This document shows positions 35,948 through 51,600 of a stretch of 64,000 nt of DNA, in pieces (within the stretch, counting starts at the first letter, position 1; the number at the start of each line of letters is the position of its first letter). This stretch comes from Leptidea sinapis. Its lineage: Eukaryota; Arthropoda; Insecta; Lepidoptera; Pieridae. The notes under the pieces are model-generated. The model searched no databases. It was not told where the DNA came from and was given only the letters and a program-made list of their open reading frames with translations. The stretch covers positions 1 through 64,000 of the forward strand of contig NC_066275.1 of the NCBI RefSeq assembly GCF_905404315.1, given 5' to 3'. The position numbers were made by a program, and so were the translations under genes.

Positions 35948-38900
35948 AGCAATATGGATATCGTGTCCGAGGTTCTCGAGGGTGCAGAGAACAATTCTGT
36001 GATCATTTTTGAAATCCAAGAGGGCTGCCGCAAACAATAATGTTTTCACAAAATAATGTTATCAGCAATATGGGTGTCGTATCCGAGGTTCTCGAGAGTG
36101 CACAGAACGATTTTGTGAACATTTTAAAAATCCAACATAGATGCCGCTCAAAATTATGATAACTACATTATGGGTATCGTATCCGAGGTTCTCGAGTGTG
36201 CAGAGAATGATTTTGTCATCATTTTTCAAATCCAAGATGGCCGCCGCTCAAAAGTATGATAACTACATTATGGGTGTCGAATCCGAGGTTCTCGAGAGTG
36301 CACAGAAGGATTTTGTGAACATTTTTGAAATCCAAGATAGCTGCCGCTCAAAATTATGATAACTACATTATGGGTGTCGTATCCGAGGTACTCGAGGGTG
36401 CTGAGAACGCTTTTGTGATCATTTTTCAAATTCAAGAGGGCCGCCGTGCAAGATTATGATCACAAAAATATGGGTATCGTATCCGAGGTTCTTGAGAGTG
36501 CAGAGAACGATTTTGTGATCATTTTTCAAATCTAAGATGGCCGCCGCTCAATAGTATGATAACTACATTATGGATATCGTATCCGAGGTTCTCAAGGGTG
36601 CTGAGAACGATTTTGTGATCATCTTTCTAATCCAAGATGGCCGCCGCACAAAATTATGTTTTCAGCAATATGGATATCGTATCCGAGGTTCTCAAGGGTG
36701 CAGAAAAAATTTTGGGATCATTTTTTAAATCCGAGATGCCCCCGCTCAAAAGTATGATAACTACATTATGGGTATCGTATCCGAGGTTCTCGAGGGTGCA
36801 GAGAACGATTTTGTGATCATTTTTCAAATCCAAGACGGCCGCCGCACAAAATTATGATTTCAGCAATATGGATATCGTGTCCGAGATTCTCGAGGGTTCA
36901 CAGAACGATTTGGTGATCATTTTTCAAATCCAAGATGGCCGCCGCACCAAATTATGATTTCAGCAATATGGATATCGTGTCCGAGATTCTCGAGGGTGCA
37001 GAGAACGATTTGGTGATCATTTTTCAAATCCAAGATGGCTGCCGCATAAAATTATGATTTTAGCAAGATGGATATCGTGTCCGAGGTTCTCGAGGGTGCA
37101 GAGAATAATTCTGTGAACATTTTTGAAATCCAAGAGGGCTGCCGCAAACAATAATGTTTTCACAAAATAATGTTTTCAGCAATATGGGTGTCGTATCCGA
37201 GGTTCTCGAGAGTACACAGAATGATTTTGTGAACATTTTTGAAATACAAGATAACTGCCGCTAAAAATTATGATAACTACATTATGGGTGTCGTATCCGA
37301 GTTTCTCGAGAGTGCGCAGAACGATTTTGTTATCATTTTTGAAATCCAAGATGGCCGCCGCTCAAAATTATGATAACTACATTATGGGTATCGTATCCGA
37401 GGTTCTCGAGGGTGCAGAGAACGATTTTGTGATCATTTTTGAAATCCAAGCTGGCCGCCGCTCAAAATTATGTTAACTACATTATGGGTATCGTATCCGA
37501 GGTTCTCGAGGGTGCAGAGAACGATTTTGTGATCATTTTTCAAATCCAAGATGGCCGCCGCTCAAAAGTATTATAACTTCATTATGGGTGTCGTATCCGA
37601 GGTTCTCGAGAGTGCACAGAACGATTTTGTAAACATTTTTGAAATCCAACATAGATGCCGCTCAAAATTATGATAACTACATTATGGGTATCGTATCCGA
37701 GGTTCTCGAGGGTGCAGAGAACGATATAGTGTTCATTTTTCAAATCCAAGATGGCCGCCGCTCAAAAGTATGAAAACCACTTTATGGGTATCGTATCCGA
37801 GGTTCTCGAGGGTGCAGAGAACGATTTTGTGATCATTTTTCAAATCCAAGATGGCCGCCGCTCAAAAGTATGATAACTACATTATGGGTATCGTATCCGA
37901 GGTTCTCGAGGGTGCAGAGAACGATTTTGTGATCATTTTTCAAATCCAAGACGGCCGCCGCACAAAATTATGATTTCAGCAATATGGATATCGTGTCCGA
38001 GATTCTCGAGGGTTCACAGAACGATTAAGTGATCATTTTTCAAATCCAAGACGGCCGCCGCACAAAATTATGATTTCAGCAATATGGATATCGTGTCCGA
38101 GATTCTCGAGGGTTCACAGAACGATTAAGTGATAATTTTTCAAATCCAAGATGGCCGCCGTACCAAATTATGATTTCAGCAATATGGATATCGTGTCCGA
38201 GATTCTCGAGGGTGCAGAGAACGATTTGGTGATCATTTTTCAAATCCAAGATGGCCGCCGCATAAAATTATGATTTTAGCAATATGGATATCGTGTCTGA
38301 GGTTCTCGAGTGTGCAGAGAACAATTCTGTGATCATTTTTGAAATCCAAGAGGGCTGCCGCAAACAATAATGTTTTCACAAAATAATGTTATCAGCAATA
38401 TGGGTGTCGTATCCGAGGTTCTCGAGAGTGCACAGAACGATTTTGTGAACATTTTTAAAATCCAACATAGATGCCGCTCAAAATTATGATAACTACATTA
38501 TGGGTATCGTATCCGAGGTTCTCGAGGGTGCAGAGAATGATTTTGTCATCATTTTTCAAATCCAAGATGGCCGCCGCTCAAAAGTATGATAACTACATTA
38601 TGGGTGTCGAATCCGAGGTTCTCGAGAGTGCACAGAAGGATTTTGTGAACATTTTTGAAATCCAAGATAGCTGCCGCTCAAAATTATGATAACTACATTA
38701 TGGGTTTCGTATCCGAGGTACTCGAGGGTGCTGAGAACGCTTTTGTGATCATTTTTCAAATTCAAGAGGGCCGCCGTGCAAGATTATGATCACAAAAATT
38801 TGGGTATCGTATTCGAGGTTCTTGAGAGTGCAGAGAACGATTTTGTGATCATTTTTCAAATCTAAGATGGCCGCTGCTCAATAGTATGATAACTACATTA

Positions 38901-41900
38901 TGGATATCGTATCCGAGGTTCTCAAGGGTGCTGAGAACGATTTTGTGATCATCTTTCTAATCCAAGATGGCCGCCGCACAAAATTATGTTTTCAGCAATA
39001 TGGATATCGTATCCGAGGTTCTCGAGGGTGCAGAAAAAATTTTGGGATCATTTTTAAATCCGAGATGCCCCCGCTCAAAAGTATGATAACTACATTATGG
39101 GTATCGTATCCGAGGTTCTCGAGGGTGCAGAGAACGATTTTGTGATCATTTTTCAAATCCAAGACGGCCGCCGCACAAAATTATGATTTCAGCAATATGG
39201 ATATCGTGTCCGAGATTCTCGAGGGTTCAAAGAACGATTTGGTGACCATTTTTGAAATCCAAGATGGCCGCCGCACCAAATTATGATTTCAGCAATATGG
39301 ATATCGTGTCCGAGATTCTCGAGGGTGCAGAGAACGATTTGGTGATCATTTTTCAAATCCAAGATGGCCGCCGCATAAAATTATGATTTTAGTAATATGG
39401 ATATCGTGTCCGAGGTTCTCGAGGGTGCAGAGAACAATTCTGTGAACATTTTTGAAATCCAAGAGGGCTGCCGCAAACAATAATGTTTTCACAAAATAAT
39501 GTTTTCAGCAATATGAGTGCACAGAACGATTTTGTGAACATTTTTGAAATCCAAGATAGCTGCCGCTCAAAATTATGATAACTACATTATGGGTGTCGTA
39601 ACCGAGGTTCTCGAGAGTGCACAGAACGATTTTGTTATCATTTTTGAAATCCAAGATGGCCGCAGCTCAAAATTATGATAACTACATTATGGGTATCGTA
39701 TCCGAGGTTCTCGAGGGTGCAGAGAACGATTTTGTGATCATTTTTGAAATCCAAGCTGGCTGCCGCTCAAAATTATGATAACTACATTATGGGTGTCGTA
39801 TCCGAGGTTCTCGAGAGGGCACAGAACGATTTTGTTATCATTTTTGAAATCCAAGCTGGCCGCCGCTCAAAATTATGTTAACTTCATTATGGGTGTCGTA
39901 TCCGAGGTTCTCGAGAGTGCACAGAAGGATTTTGTGAACATTTTTGAAATCCAAGATAGCTGCCGCTCAAAATTATGATAACTACATTATGGGTTTCGTA
40001 TCCGAGGTACTCGAGGGTGCTGAGAACGCTTTTGTGATCATTTTTCAAATTCAAGAGGGCCGCCGTGCAAGATTATGATCACAAAAATTTGGGTATCGTA
40101 TTCGAGGTTCTTGAGAGTGCAGAGAACGATTTTGTTATCATTTTTGAAATCCAAGCTGGCCGCCGCTCAAAATTATGTTAACTTCATTATGGGTGTCGTA
40201 TCCGAGGTTCTCGAGAGTGCACAGAACGATTTTGTGAACATTTTTGAAATCCAACATAGATGCCGCTCAAAAGTATGAAAACCACTTTATGGGTATCGTA
40301 TCCGAGGTTCTCGAGGGTGCAGAGAACGATTTTGTGATCATTTTTCAAATCCAAGATGGCCGCCGCTCAAAAGGATGATAACTACATTATGGGTATCGTC
40401 TCCGAGGTTCTCGAGGGTGCTGAGAACGATTTTGTGATCATTTTTCAAATCCTTGATGGCCGCCGTGCAAGATTATGATCACAAAATTATGGGTATCGTA
40501 TCCGAGGTTCTCCAGAGTGCACAGAACGATTTTGTTATCATTTTTGAAATCCAAGATGGCCGCCGCTCAAAATTATGATAACTACATTATGGGTATCGTA
40601 TCCGAGGTTCTCGAGGGTGCAGAGAACGATTTTGTGATCATTTTTGAAATCCAAGATGGCCGCCGCTCAAAATTATGTTAACTACATTATGGGTATCGTA
40701 TCCGAGGTTCTCGAGGGTGCAGAGAACGATTTTGTGATCATTTTTCAAATCCAAGCTGGCCGCCGCTCAAAATTATGTTAACTACATTATGGGTATCGTA
40801 TCCGAGGTTCCCGAGTTTGCAGAGAACGATTTTGTGATCATTTGTCAAATCCAAGATGGCCGCCGCTCAAAAGTATTATAACTTCATTATGGGTGTCGTA
40901 TCCGAGGTTCTCGAGAGTGCACAGAACGATTTTGTGAACATTTTTGAAATCCAACATAGATGCCGCTCAAAATTATGATTACTACATTATGGGTATCGTA
41001 TCCGAGGTTCTCGAGGGTGCAGAGAACGATATAGTGTTCATTTTTCAAATCCAAGATGGCCTCCGCTCAAAAGTATGAAAACCACTTTATGGGTATCGTA
41101 TCCGAGGTTCTCGAGGGTGCAGAGAACGATTTTGTGATCATTTTTCAAATCCAAGATGGCCGCCGCTCAAAAGGATGATAACTACATTATGGGTATCGTA
41201 TCCGAGGTTCTCGAGGGTGCAGAGAAGAATTCTGCGACCATTTTAGAAATCCAAGAGAGCTTCCGCAAACCATTATGTTTTGAGCAATATGGATATGATA
41301 TTGAACAATATGTCCGAGGTTCTCGAGGGTGTAGAAAACAATTTTGGGATCATTTTTAAATCCGAGATGGCCGCCGCTCAAAATTATGATAACTACATTA
41401 TGGGTATCGTATCAGAGGTTCTCGAGGTTGCAGAGAATGGTTTTGTGATCATTTTTCATATCCAAGATGGCCGCCGCTCAATAGTATAATAACTAGATTA
41501 TGGGTATCGTATCCGAGGTTCTCGAGGGTGCAGAGAACGATTTTGTGATCATTTTTAAATCCAAGATGGCTGCCGCTCAAAATTATGATAACTACATTAT
41601 GGGTATCGTATCCGAGGTTCTTGAGAGTGCAGAGAACGACTTTGTGATCATTTTTCAAATCTAAGATGGCCGCCGCTCAATAGTATGATAACTACATTAT
41701 GGATATCGTATCCGAGGTTCTCAAGGGTGCTGAGAACGATTTTGTGATCATTTTTCTAATCCAAGATGGCCGCCGCACAAAATTATGTTTTCAGCAATAT
41801 GGATATCGTGTCCGAGATTCTCGAGGGTTCACAGAACGATTAAGTGATCATTTTTCAAATCCAAGACGGCCGCCGCACAAAATTATGATTTCAGCAATAT

Positions 41901-44900
41901 GGATATCGTGTCCGAGGTTCTCGAGGGTGCAGAGAACAATTCTGTGATCATTTTTGAAATCCAAGAGGGCTGCCGCAAACAATAATGTTTTCACAAAATA
42001 ATGTTATCAGCAATATGGGTGTCGTATCCGAGGTTCTCGAGAGTGCACAGAACGATTTTGTGAACATTTTAAAAATCCAACATAGATGCCGCTCAAAATT
42101 ATGATAACTACATTATGGGTATCGTATCCGAGGTTCTCGAGTGTGCAGAGAATGATTTTGTCATCATTTTTCAAATCCAAGATGGCCGCCGCTCAAAAGT
42201 ATGATAACTACATTATGGGTGTCGAATCCGAGGTTCTCGAGAGTGCACAGAAGGATTTTGTGAACATTTTTGAAATCCAAGATAGCTGCCGCTCAAAATT
42301 ATGATAACTACATTATGGGTGTCGTATCCGAGGTACTCGAGGGTGCTGAGAACGCTTTTGTGATCATTTTTCAAATTCAAGAGGGCCGCCGTGCAAGATT
42401 ATGATCACAAAAATATGGGTATCGTATCCGAGGTTCTTGAGAGTGCAGAGAACGATTTTGTGATCATTTTTCAAATCTAAGATGGCCGCCGCTCAATAGT
42501 ATGATAACTACATTATGGATATCGTATCCGAGGTTCTCAAGGGTGCTGAGAACGATTTTGTGATCATCTTTCTAATCCAAGATGGCCGCCGCACAAAATT
42601 ATGTTTTCAGCAATATGGATATCGTATCCGAGGTTCTCAAGGGTGCAGAAAAAATTTTGGGATCATTTTTTAAATCCGAGATGCCCCCGCTCAAAAGTAT
42701 GATAACTACATTATGGGTATCGTATCCGAGGTTCTCGAGGGTGCAGAGAACGATTTTGTGATCATTTTTCAAATCCAAGACGGCCGCCGCACAAAATTAT
42801 GATTTCAGCAATATGGATATCGTGTCCGAGATTCTCGAGGGTTCACAGAACGATTTGGTGATCATTTTTCAAATCCAAGATGGCCGCCGCACCAAATTAT
42901 GATTTCAGCAATATGGATATCGTGTCCGAGATTCTCGAGGGTGCAGAGAACGATTTGGTGATCATTTTTCAAATCCAAGATGGCTGCCGCATAAAATTAT
43001 GATTTTAGCAAGATGGATATCGTGTCCGAGGTTCTCGAGGGTGCAGAGAATAATTCTGTGAACATTTTTGAAATCCAAGAGGGCTGCCGCAAACAATAAT
43101 GTTTTCACAAAATAATGTTTTCAGCAATATGGGTGTCGTATCCGAGGTTCTCGAGAGTACACAGAATGATTTTGTGAACATTTTTGAAATACAAGATAAC
43201 TGCCGCTAAAAATTATGATAACTACATTATGGGTGTCGTATCCGAGTTTCTCGAGAGTGCGCAGAACGATTTTGTTATCATTTTTGAAATCCAAGATGGC
43301 CGCCGCTCAAAATTATGATAACTACATTATGGGTATCGTATCCGAGGTTCTCGAGGGTGCAGAGAACGATTTTGTGATCATTTTTGAAATCCAAGCTGGC
43401 CGCCGCTCAAAATTATGTTAACTACATTATGGGTATCGTATCCGAGGTTCTCGAGTGTGCAGAGAACGATTTTGTGATCATTTTTCAAATCCAAGATGGC
43501 CGCCGCTCAAAAGTATTATAACTTCATTATGGGTGTCGTATCCGAGGTTCTCGAGAGTGCACAGAACGATTTTGTAAACATTTTTGAAATCCAACATAGA
43601 TGCCGCTCAAAATTATGATAACTACATTATGGGTATCGTATCCGAGGTTCTCGAGGGTGCAGAGAACGATATAGTGTTCATTTTTCAAATCCAAGATGGC
43701 CTCCGCTCAAAAGTATGAAAACCACTTTATGGGTATCGTATCCGAGGTTCTCGAGGGTGCAGAGAACGATTTTGTGATCATTTTTCAAATCCAAGATGGC
43801 CGCCGCTCAAAAGTATGATAACTACATTATGGGTATCGTATCCGAGGTTCTCGAGGGTGCAGAGAACGATTTTGTGATCATTTTTCAAATCCAAGACGGC
43901 CGCCGCACAAAATTATGATTTCAGCAATATGGATATCGTGTCCGAGATTCTCGAGGGTTCACAGAACGATTAAGTGATCATTTTTCAAATCCAAGACGGC
44001 CGCCGCACAAAATTATGATTTCAGCAATATGGATATCGTGTCCGAGATTCTCGAGGGTTCACAGAACGATTAAGTGATAATTTTTCAAATCCAAGATGGC
44101 CGCCGTACCAAATTATGATTTCAGCAATATGGATATCGTGTCCGAGATTCTCGAGGGTGCAGAGAACGATTTGGTGATCATTTTTCAAATCCAAGATGGC
44201 CGCCGCATAAAATTATGATTTTAGCAATATGGATATCGTGTCTGAGGTTCTCGAGTGTGCAGAGAACAATTCTGTGATCATTTTTGAAATCCAAGAGGGC
44301 TGCCGCAAACAATAATGTTTTCACAAAATAATGTTATCAGCAATATGGGTGTCGTATCCGAGGTTCTCGAGAGTGCACAGAACGATTTTGTGAACATTTT
44401 TAAAATCCAACATAGATGCCGCTCAAAATTATGATAACTACATTATGGGTATCGTATCCGAGGTTCTCGAGGGTGCAGAGAATGATTTTGTCATCATTTT
44501 TCAAATCCAAGATGGCCGCCGCTCAAAAGTATGATAACTACATTATGGGTGTCGAATCCGAGGTTCTCGAGAGTGCACAGAAGGATTTTGTGAACATTTT
44601 TGAAATCCAAGATAGCTGCCGCTCAAAATTATGATAACTACATTATGGGTTTCGTATCCGAGGTACTCGAGGGTGCTGAGAACGCTTTTGTGATCATTTT
44701 TCAAATTCAAGAGGGCCGCCGTGCAAGATTATGATCACAAAAATTTGGGTATCGTATTCGAGGTTCTTGAGAGTGCAGAGAACGATTTTGTGATCATTTT
44801 TCAAATCTAAGATGGCCGCTGCTCAATAGTATGATAACTACATTATGGATATCGTATCCGAGGTTCTCAAGGGTGCTGAGAACGATTTTGTGATCATCTT

Positions 44901-47754
44901 TCTAATCCAAGATGGCCGCCGCACAAAATTATGTTTTCAGCAATATGGATATCGTATCCGAGGTTCTCGAGGGTGCAGAAAAAATTTTGGGATCATTTTT
45001 AAATCCGAGATGCCCCCGCTCAAAAGTATGATAACTACATTATGGGTATCGTATCCGAGGTTCTCGAGGGTGCAGAGAACGATTTTGTGATCATTTTTCA
45101 AATCCAAGACGGCCGCCGCACAAAATTATGATTTCAGCAATATGGATATCGTGTCCGAGATTCTCGAGGGTTCAAAGAACGATTTGGTGACCATTTTTGA
45201 AATCCAAGATGGCCGCCGCACCAAATTATGATTTCAGCAATATGGATATCGTGTCCGAGATTCTCGAGGGTGCAGAGAACGATTTGGTGATCATTTTTCA
45301 AATCCAAGATGGCCGCCGCATAAAATTATGATTTTAGTAATATGGATATCGTGTCCGAGGTTCTCGAGGGTGCAGAGAACAATTCTGTGAACATTTTTGA
45401 AATCCAAGAGGGCTGCCGCAAACAATAATGTTTTCACAAAATAATGTTTTCAGCAATATGAGTGCACAGAACGATTTTGTGAACATTTTTGAAATCCAAG
45501 ATAGCTGCCGCTCAAAATTATGATAACTACATTATGGGTGTCGTAACCGAGGTTCTCGAGAGTGCACAGAACGATTTTGTTATCATTTTTGAAATCCAAG
45601 ATGGCCGCAGCTCAAAATTATGATAACTACATTATGGGTATCGTATCCGAGGTTCTCGAGGGTGCAGAGAACGATTTTGTGATCATTTTTGAAATCCAAG
45701 CTGGCTGCCGCTCAAAATTATGATAACTACATTATGGGTGTCGTATCCGAGGTTCTCGAGAGGGCACAGAACGATTTTGTTATCATTTTTGAAATCCAAG
45801 CTGGCCGCCGCTCAAAATTATGTTAACTTCATTATGGGTGTCGTATCCGAGGTTCTCGAGAGTGCACAGAAGGATTTTGTGAACATTTTTGAAATCCAAG
45901 ATAGCTGCCGCTCAAAATTATGATAACTACATTATGGGTTTCGTATCCGAGGTACTCGAGGGTGCTGAGAACGCTTTTGTGATCATTTTTCAAATTCAAG
46001 AGGGCCGCCGTGCAAGATTATGATCACAAAAATTTGGGTATCGTATTCGAGGTTCTTGAGAGTGCAGAGAACGATTTTGTTATCATTTTTGAAATCCAAG
46101 CTGGCCGCCGCTCAAAATTATGTTAACTTCATTATGGGTGTCGTATCCGAGGTTCTCGAGAGTGCACAGAACGATTTTGTGAACATTTTTGAAATCCAAC
46201 ATAGATGCCGCTCAAAAGTATGAAAACCACTTTATGGGTATCGTATCCGAGGTTCTCGAGGGTGCAGAGAACGATTTTGTGATCATTTTTCAAATCCAAG
46301 ATGGCCGCCGCTCAAAAGGATGATAACTACATTATGGGTATCGTCTCCGAGGTTCTCGAGGGTGCTGAGAACGATTTTGTGATCATTTTTCAAATCCTTG
46401 ATGGCCGCCGTGCAAGATTATGATCACAAAATTATGGGTATCGTATCCGAGGTTCTCCAGAGTGCACAGAACGATTTTGTTATCATTTTTGAAATCCAAG
46501 ATGGCCGCCGCTCAAAATTATGATAACTACATTATGGGTATCGTATCCGAGGTTCTCGAGGGTGCAGAGAACGATTTTGTGATCATTTTTGAAATCCAAG
46601 ATGGCCGCCGCTCAAAATTATGTTAACTACATTATGGGTATCGTATCCGAGGTTCTCGAGGGTGCAGAGAACGATTTTGTGATCATTTTTCAAATCCAAG
46701 CTGGCCGCCGCTCAAAATTATGTTAACTACATTATGGGTATCGTATCCGAGGTTCCCGAGTTTGCAGAGAACGATTTTGTGATCATTTGTCAAATCCAAG
46801 ATGGCCGCCGCTCAAAAGTATTATAACTTCATTATGGGTGTCGTATCCGAGGTTCTCGAGAGTGCACAGAACGATTTTGTGAACATTTTTGAAATCCAAC
46901 ATAGATGCCGCTCAAAATTATGATTACTACATTATGGGTATCGTATCCGAGGTTCTCGAGGGTGCAGAGAACGATATAGTGTTCATTTTTCAAATCCAAG
47001 ATGGCCTCCGCTCAAAAGTATGAAAACCACTTTATGGGTATCGTATCCGAGGTTCTCGAGGGTGCAGAGAACGATTTTGTGATCATTTTTCAAATCCAAG
47101 ATGGCCGCCGCTCAAAAGGATGATAACTACATTATGGGTATCGTATCCGAGGTTCTCGAGGGTGCAGAGAAGAATTCTGCGACCATTTTAGAAATCCAAG
47201 AGAGCTTCCGCAAACCATTATGTTTTGAGCAATATGGATATGATATTGAACAATATGTCCGAGGTTCTCGAGGGTGTAGAAAACAATTTTGGGATCATTT
47301 TTAAATCCGAGATGGCCGCCGCTCAAAATTATGATAACTACATTATGGGTATCGTATCAGAGGTTCTCGAGGTTGCAGAGAATGGTTTTGTGATCATTTT
47401 TCATATCCAAGATGGCCGCCGCTCAATAGTATAATAACTAGATTATGGGTATCGTATCCGAGGTTCTCGAGGGTGCAGAGAACGATTTTGTGATCATTTT
47501 TAAATCCAAGATGGCTGCCGCTCAAAATTATGATAACTACATTATGGGTATCGTATCCGAGGTTCTTGAGAGTGCAGAGAACGACTTTGTGATCATTTTT
47601 CAAATCTAAGATGGCCGCCGCTCAATAGTATGATAACTACATTATGGATATCGTATCCGAGGTTCTCAAGGGTGCTGAGAACGATTTTGTGATCATTTTT
47701 CTAATCCAAGATGGCCGCCGCACAAAATTATGTTTTCAGCAATATGGATATCGT
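35948..47754. repeat. satellite higher-order tandem duplication, 5945-bp unit, two copies
   Basis: About 35948-41809 and 41893-47754 match at a constant offset of 5945, including insertion and deletion variants. Immediately after 41805 the first copy diverges from the second. Confidence 0.87.
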
Positions 47755-48610
47755 ATCCGAGGTTCTCGAGGGTGCAGAAAAAATTTTGGGATCATTTTTA
47801 AATCCGAGATGCCCCCGCTCAAAAGTATGATAACTACATTATGGGTATCGTATCCGAGGTTCTCGAGGGTGCAGAGAACGATTTTGTGATCATTTTTCAA
47901 ATCCAAGACGGCCGCCGCACAAAATTATGATAACTACATTATGGGTATCGTATCCGAGGTTCTTGAGAGTGCAGAGAACGACTTTGTGATCATTTTTCAA
48001 ATCTAAGATGGCCGCCGCTCAATAGTATGATAACTACATTATGGATATCGTATCCGAGGTTCTCAAGGGTGCTGAGAACGATTTTGTGATCATTTTTCTA
48101 ATCCAAGATGGCCGCCGCACAAAATTATGTTTTCAGCAATATGGATATCGTATCCGAGGTTCTCGAGGGTGCAGAAAAAATTTTGGGATCATTTTTAAAT
48201 CCGAGATGCCCCCGCTCAAAAGTATGATAACTACATTATGGGTATCGTATCCGAGGTTCTCGAGGGTGCAGAGAACGATTTTGTGATCATTTTTAAATCC
48301 AAGATGGCTGCCGCTCAAAATTATGATAACTACATTATGGGTATCGTATCCGAGGTTCTTGAGAGTGCAGAGAACGACTTTGTGATCATTTTTCAAATCT
48401 AAGATGGCCGCCGCTCAATAGTATGATAACTACATTATGGATATCGTATCCGAGGTTCTCAAGGGTGCTGAGAACGATTTTGTGATCATTTTTCTAATCC
48501 AAGATGGCCGCCGCACAAAATTATGTTTTCAGCAATATGGATATCGTATCCGAGGTTCTCGAGGGTGCAGAAAAAATTTTGCTATCATTTTTAAATCCGA
48601 GATGCCCCCG
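47541..48610. repeat. four-monomer (397-bp) unit in three tandem copies
   Basis: Copies begin near 47541, 47938 and 48335 with the same linker order. The third differs by GCTATC in place of GGGATC near 48582 before grading into the next block. Confidence 0.8.
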
Positions 48611-51600
48611 CTCAAAAGTATGATAACTAGATTATGGGTATCGTATCCTAGGTTCTCGAGGGTGCAGAGAAGAATTCTGCGACCATTTTAGAAATCCAAG
48701 AGGGCTGCCGCAAACCATTATGTTTTGAGCAATATGGATATGATATTGAACAATATGTCCGAGGTTCTCGAGGGTGCAGAAAACAATTTTGGGATCATTT
48801 TTAAATCCGAGATGGCCGCCGCTCAAAATTATGATAACTACATTATGGGTATCGTATCAGAGGTTCTCGAGGTTGCAGAGAATGGTTTTGTGATCATTTT
48901 TCATATCCAAGATGGCCGCCGCTCAATAGTATAATAACTAGATTATGGGTATCGTATCCGAGGTTCTCGAGGGTGCAGAGAACGATTTTGTGATCATTTT
49001 TAAATCCAAGATGGCTGCCGCTCAAAATTATGATAACTACATTATGGGTATCGTATCCGAGGTTCTTGAGAGTGCAGAGAACGACTTTGTGATCATTTTT
49101 CAAATCTAAGATGGCCGCCGCTCAATAGTATGATAACTACATTATGGATATCGTATCCGAGGTTCTCAAGGGTGCTGAGAACGATTTTGTGATCATTTTT
49201 CTAATCCAAGATGGCCGCCGCACAAAATTATGTTTTCAGCAATATGGATATCGTATCCGAGGTTCTCGAGGGTGCAGAAAAAATTTTGGGATCATTTTTA
49301 AATCCGAGATGCCCCCGCTCAAAAGTATGATAACTACATTATGGGTATCGTATCCGAGGTTCTCGAGGGTGCAGAGAACGATTTTGTGATCATTTTTCAA
49401 ATCCAAGACGGCCGCCGCACAAAATTATGATTTCAGCAATATGGATATCGTGTCCGAGATTCTCGAGGGTTCACAGAACGATTTTGTGATCATTTTTCAA
49501 ATCCAAGATGGCCGCCGTGCAAGATTATGATCACAAAAATATGGGTTTCGTATCCGAGGTTCTCGAGGGTGCAGAAAACAATTTTGGGATAATTTTTAAA
49601 TCCAAGATGGCCGCCGCTCAAAATTATGATAACTACATTATGGATATCGTATCCGAGGTACTCGAGGGTGCTGAGAACGCTTTTGTGATCATTTTTCAAA
49701 TTCAAGAGGGCCGCCGTGCAAGATTATGATCACAAAAATATGGGTATCGTATCCGAGGTTCTTGAGAGTGCAGAGAACGATTTTGTGATCATTTTTCAAA
49801 TCTAAGATGGCCGCCGCTCAATAGTATGATAACTACATTATGGATATCGTATCCGAGGTTCTCAAGGGTGCTGAGTACGATTTTGTGATCATTTTTCTAA
49901 TCCAAGATGGCCGCCGCACAAAATTATGTTTTCAGCAATATGGATATCGTATCCGAGGTTCTCGAGGGTGCAGAAAAAATTTTGGGATCATTTTTAAATC
50001 CGAGATGCCCCCGCTCAAAAGTATGATAACTACATTATGGGTATCGTATCCGAGGTTCTCAAGGGTGCAGAGAACGATTTTGTGATCATTTTTCAAATCC
50101 AAGACGGCCGCCGCACAAAATTATGATTTCAGCAATATGGATATCGTGTCCGAGATTCTCGAGGGTTCACAGAACGATTAAGTGATCATTTTTCAAATCC
50201 AAGATGGCCGCCGCACCAAATTATGATTTCAGCAATATGGATATCGTGTCCGAGATTCTCGAGGGTGCAGAGAACGATTTGGTGATCATTTTTCAAATCC
50301 AAGATAGCCGCCGCATAAAATTATGATTTTAGCAATATGGATATCGTGTCCGAGGTTCTCGAGGGTGCAGAGAAAAATTCTGTGATCATTTTTAAATCCG
50401 AAATGCCCCCTCTCAAAAGTATGATAACTACATTATGGGTATCGTGTCCGAGATTCTCGAGGGTTCACAGAACGATTTTGTGATCATTTTTCAAATCCAA
50501 GATGGCCGCCGTGCAAGATTATGATCACAAAAATATGGGTATCGTATCCGAGGTTCTCGAGGGTGCAGAAAACAATTTTGGGATCATTTTTAAATCCAAG
50601 ATAGCCGCCGCTCAAAATTATGATAACTACATTATGGATATCGTATCCGAGGTACTCGAGGGTGCTGAGAACGCTTTTGTGATCATTTTTCAAATTCAAG
50701 AGGGCCGCCGTGCAAGATTATGATCACAAAAATATGGGTATCGTATTCGAGGTTCTTGAGAGTGCAGAGAACGATTTTGTGATCATTTTTCAAATCTAAG
50801 ATGGCCGCCGCTCAATAGTATGATTTCAGCAATATGGATATCGTATCCGAGGTTCTCGAGGGTGCAGAAAAAATTTTGGGATCATTTTTAAATCCGAGAT
50901 GCCCCCGCTCAAAAGTATGATAACTACATTATGGGTATCGTATCCGAGGTTCTCGAGGGTGCAGAGAACGATTTTGTGATCATTTTTCAAATCCAAGACG
51001 GCCGCCGCACCAAATTATGATTTCAGCAATATGGATATCGTATCCGAGGTTCTCAAGGGTGCTGAGTACGATTTTGTGATCATTTTTCTAATCCAAGATG
51101 GCCGCCGCACAAAATTATGTTTTCAGCAATATGGATATCGTATCCGAGGTTCTCGAGGGTGCAGAAAAAATTTTGGGATCATTTTTAAATCCGAGATGCC
51201 CCCGCTCAAAAGTATGATAACTACATTATGGGTATCGTATCCGAGGTTCTCGAGGGTGCAGAGAACGATTTTGTGATCATTTTTCAAATCCAAGATGGCC
51301 GCCGCACCAAATTATGATTTCAGCAATATGGATATCGTGTCCGAGATTCTCGAGGGTTCACAGAACGATTAAGTGATCATTTTTCAAATCCAAGATGGCC
51401 GCCGCACCAAATTATGATTTCAGCAATATGGATATCGTGTCCGAGATTCTCGAGGGTGCAGAGAATGATTTGGTGATCATTTTTCAAATCCAAGATGGCC
51501 GCCGCATAAAATTATGATTTTAGCAATATGGATATCGTGTCCGAGGTTCTCGTGGGCGCAGAGAACAATTCTGTGATCATTTTTGAAATCCAAGAGGGCT

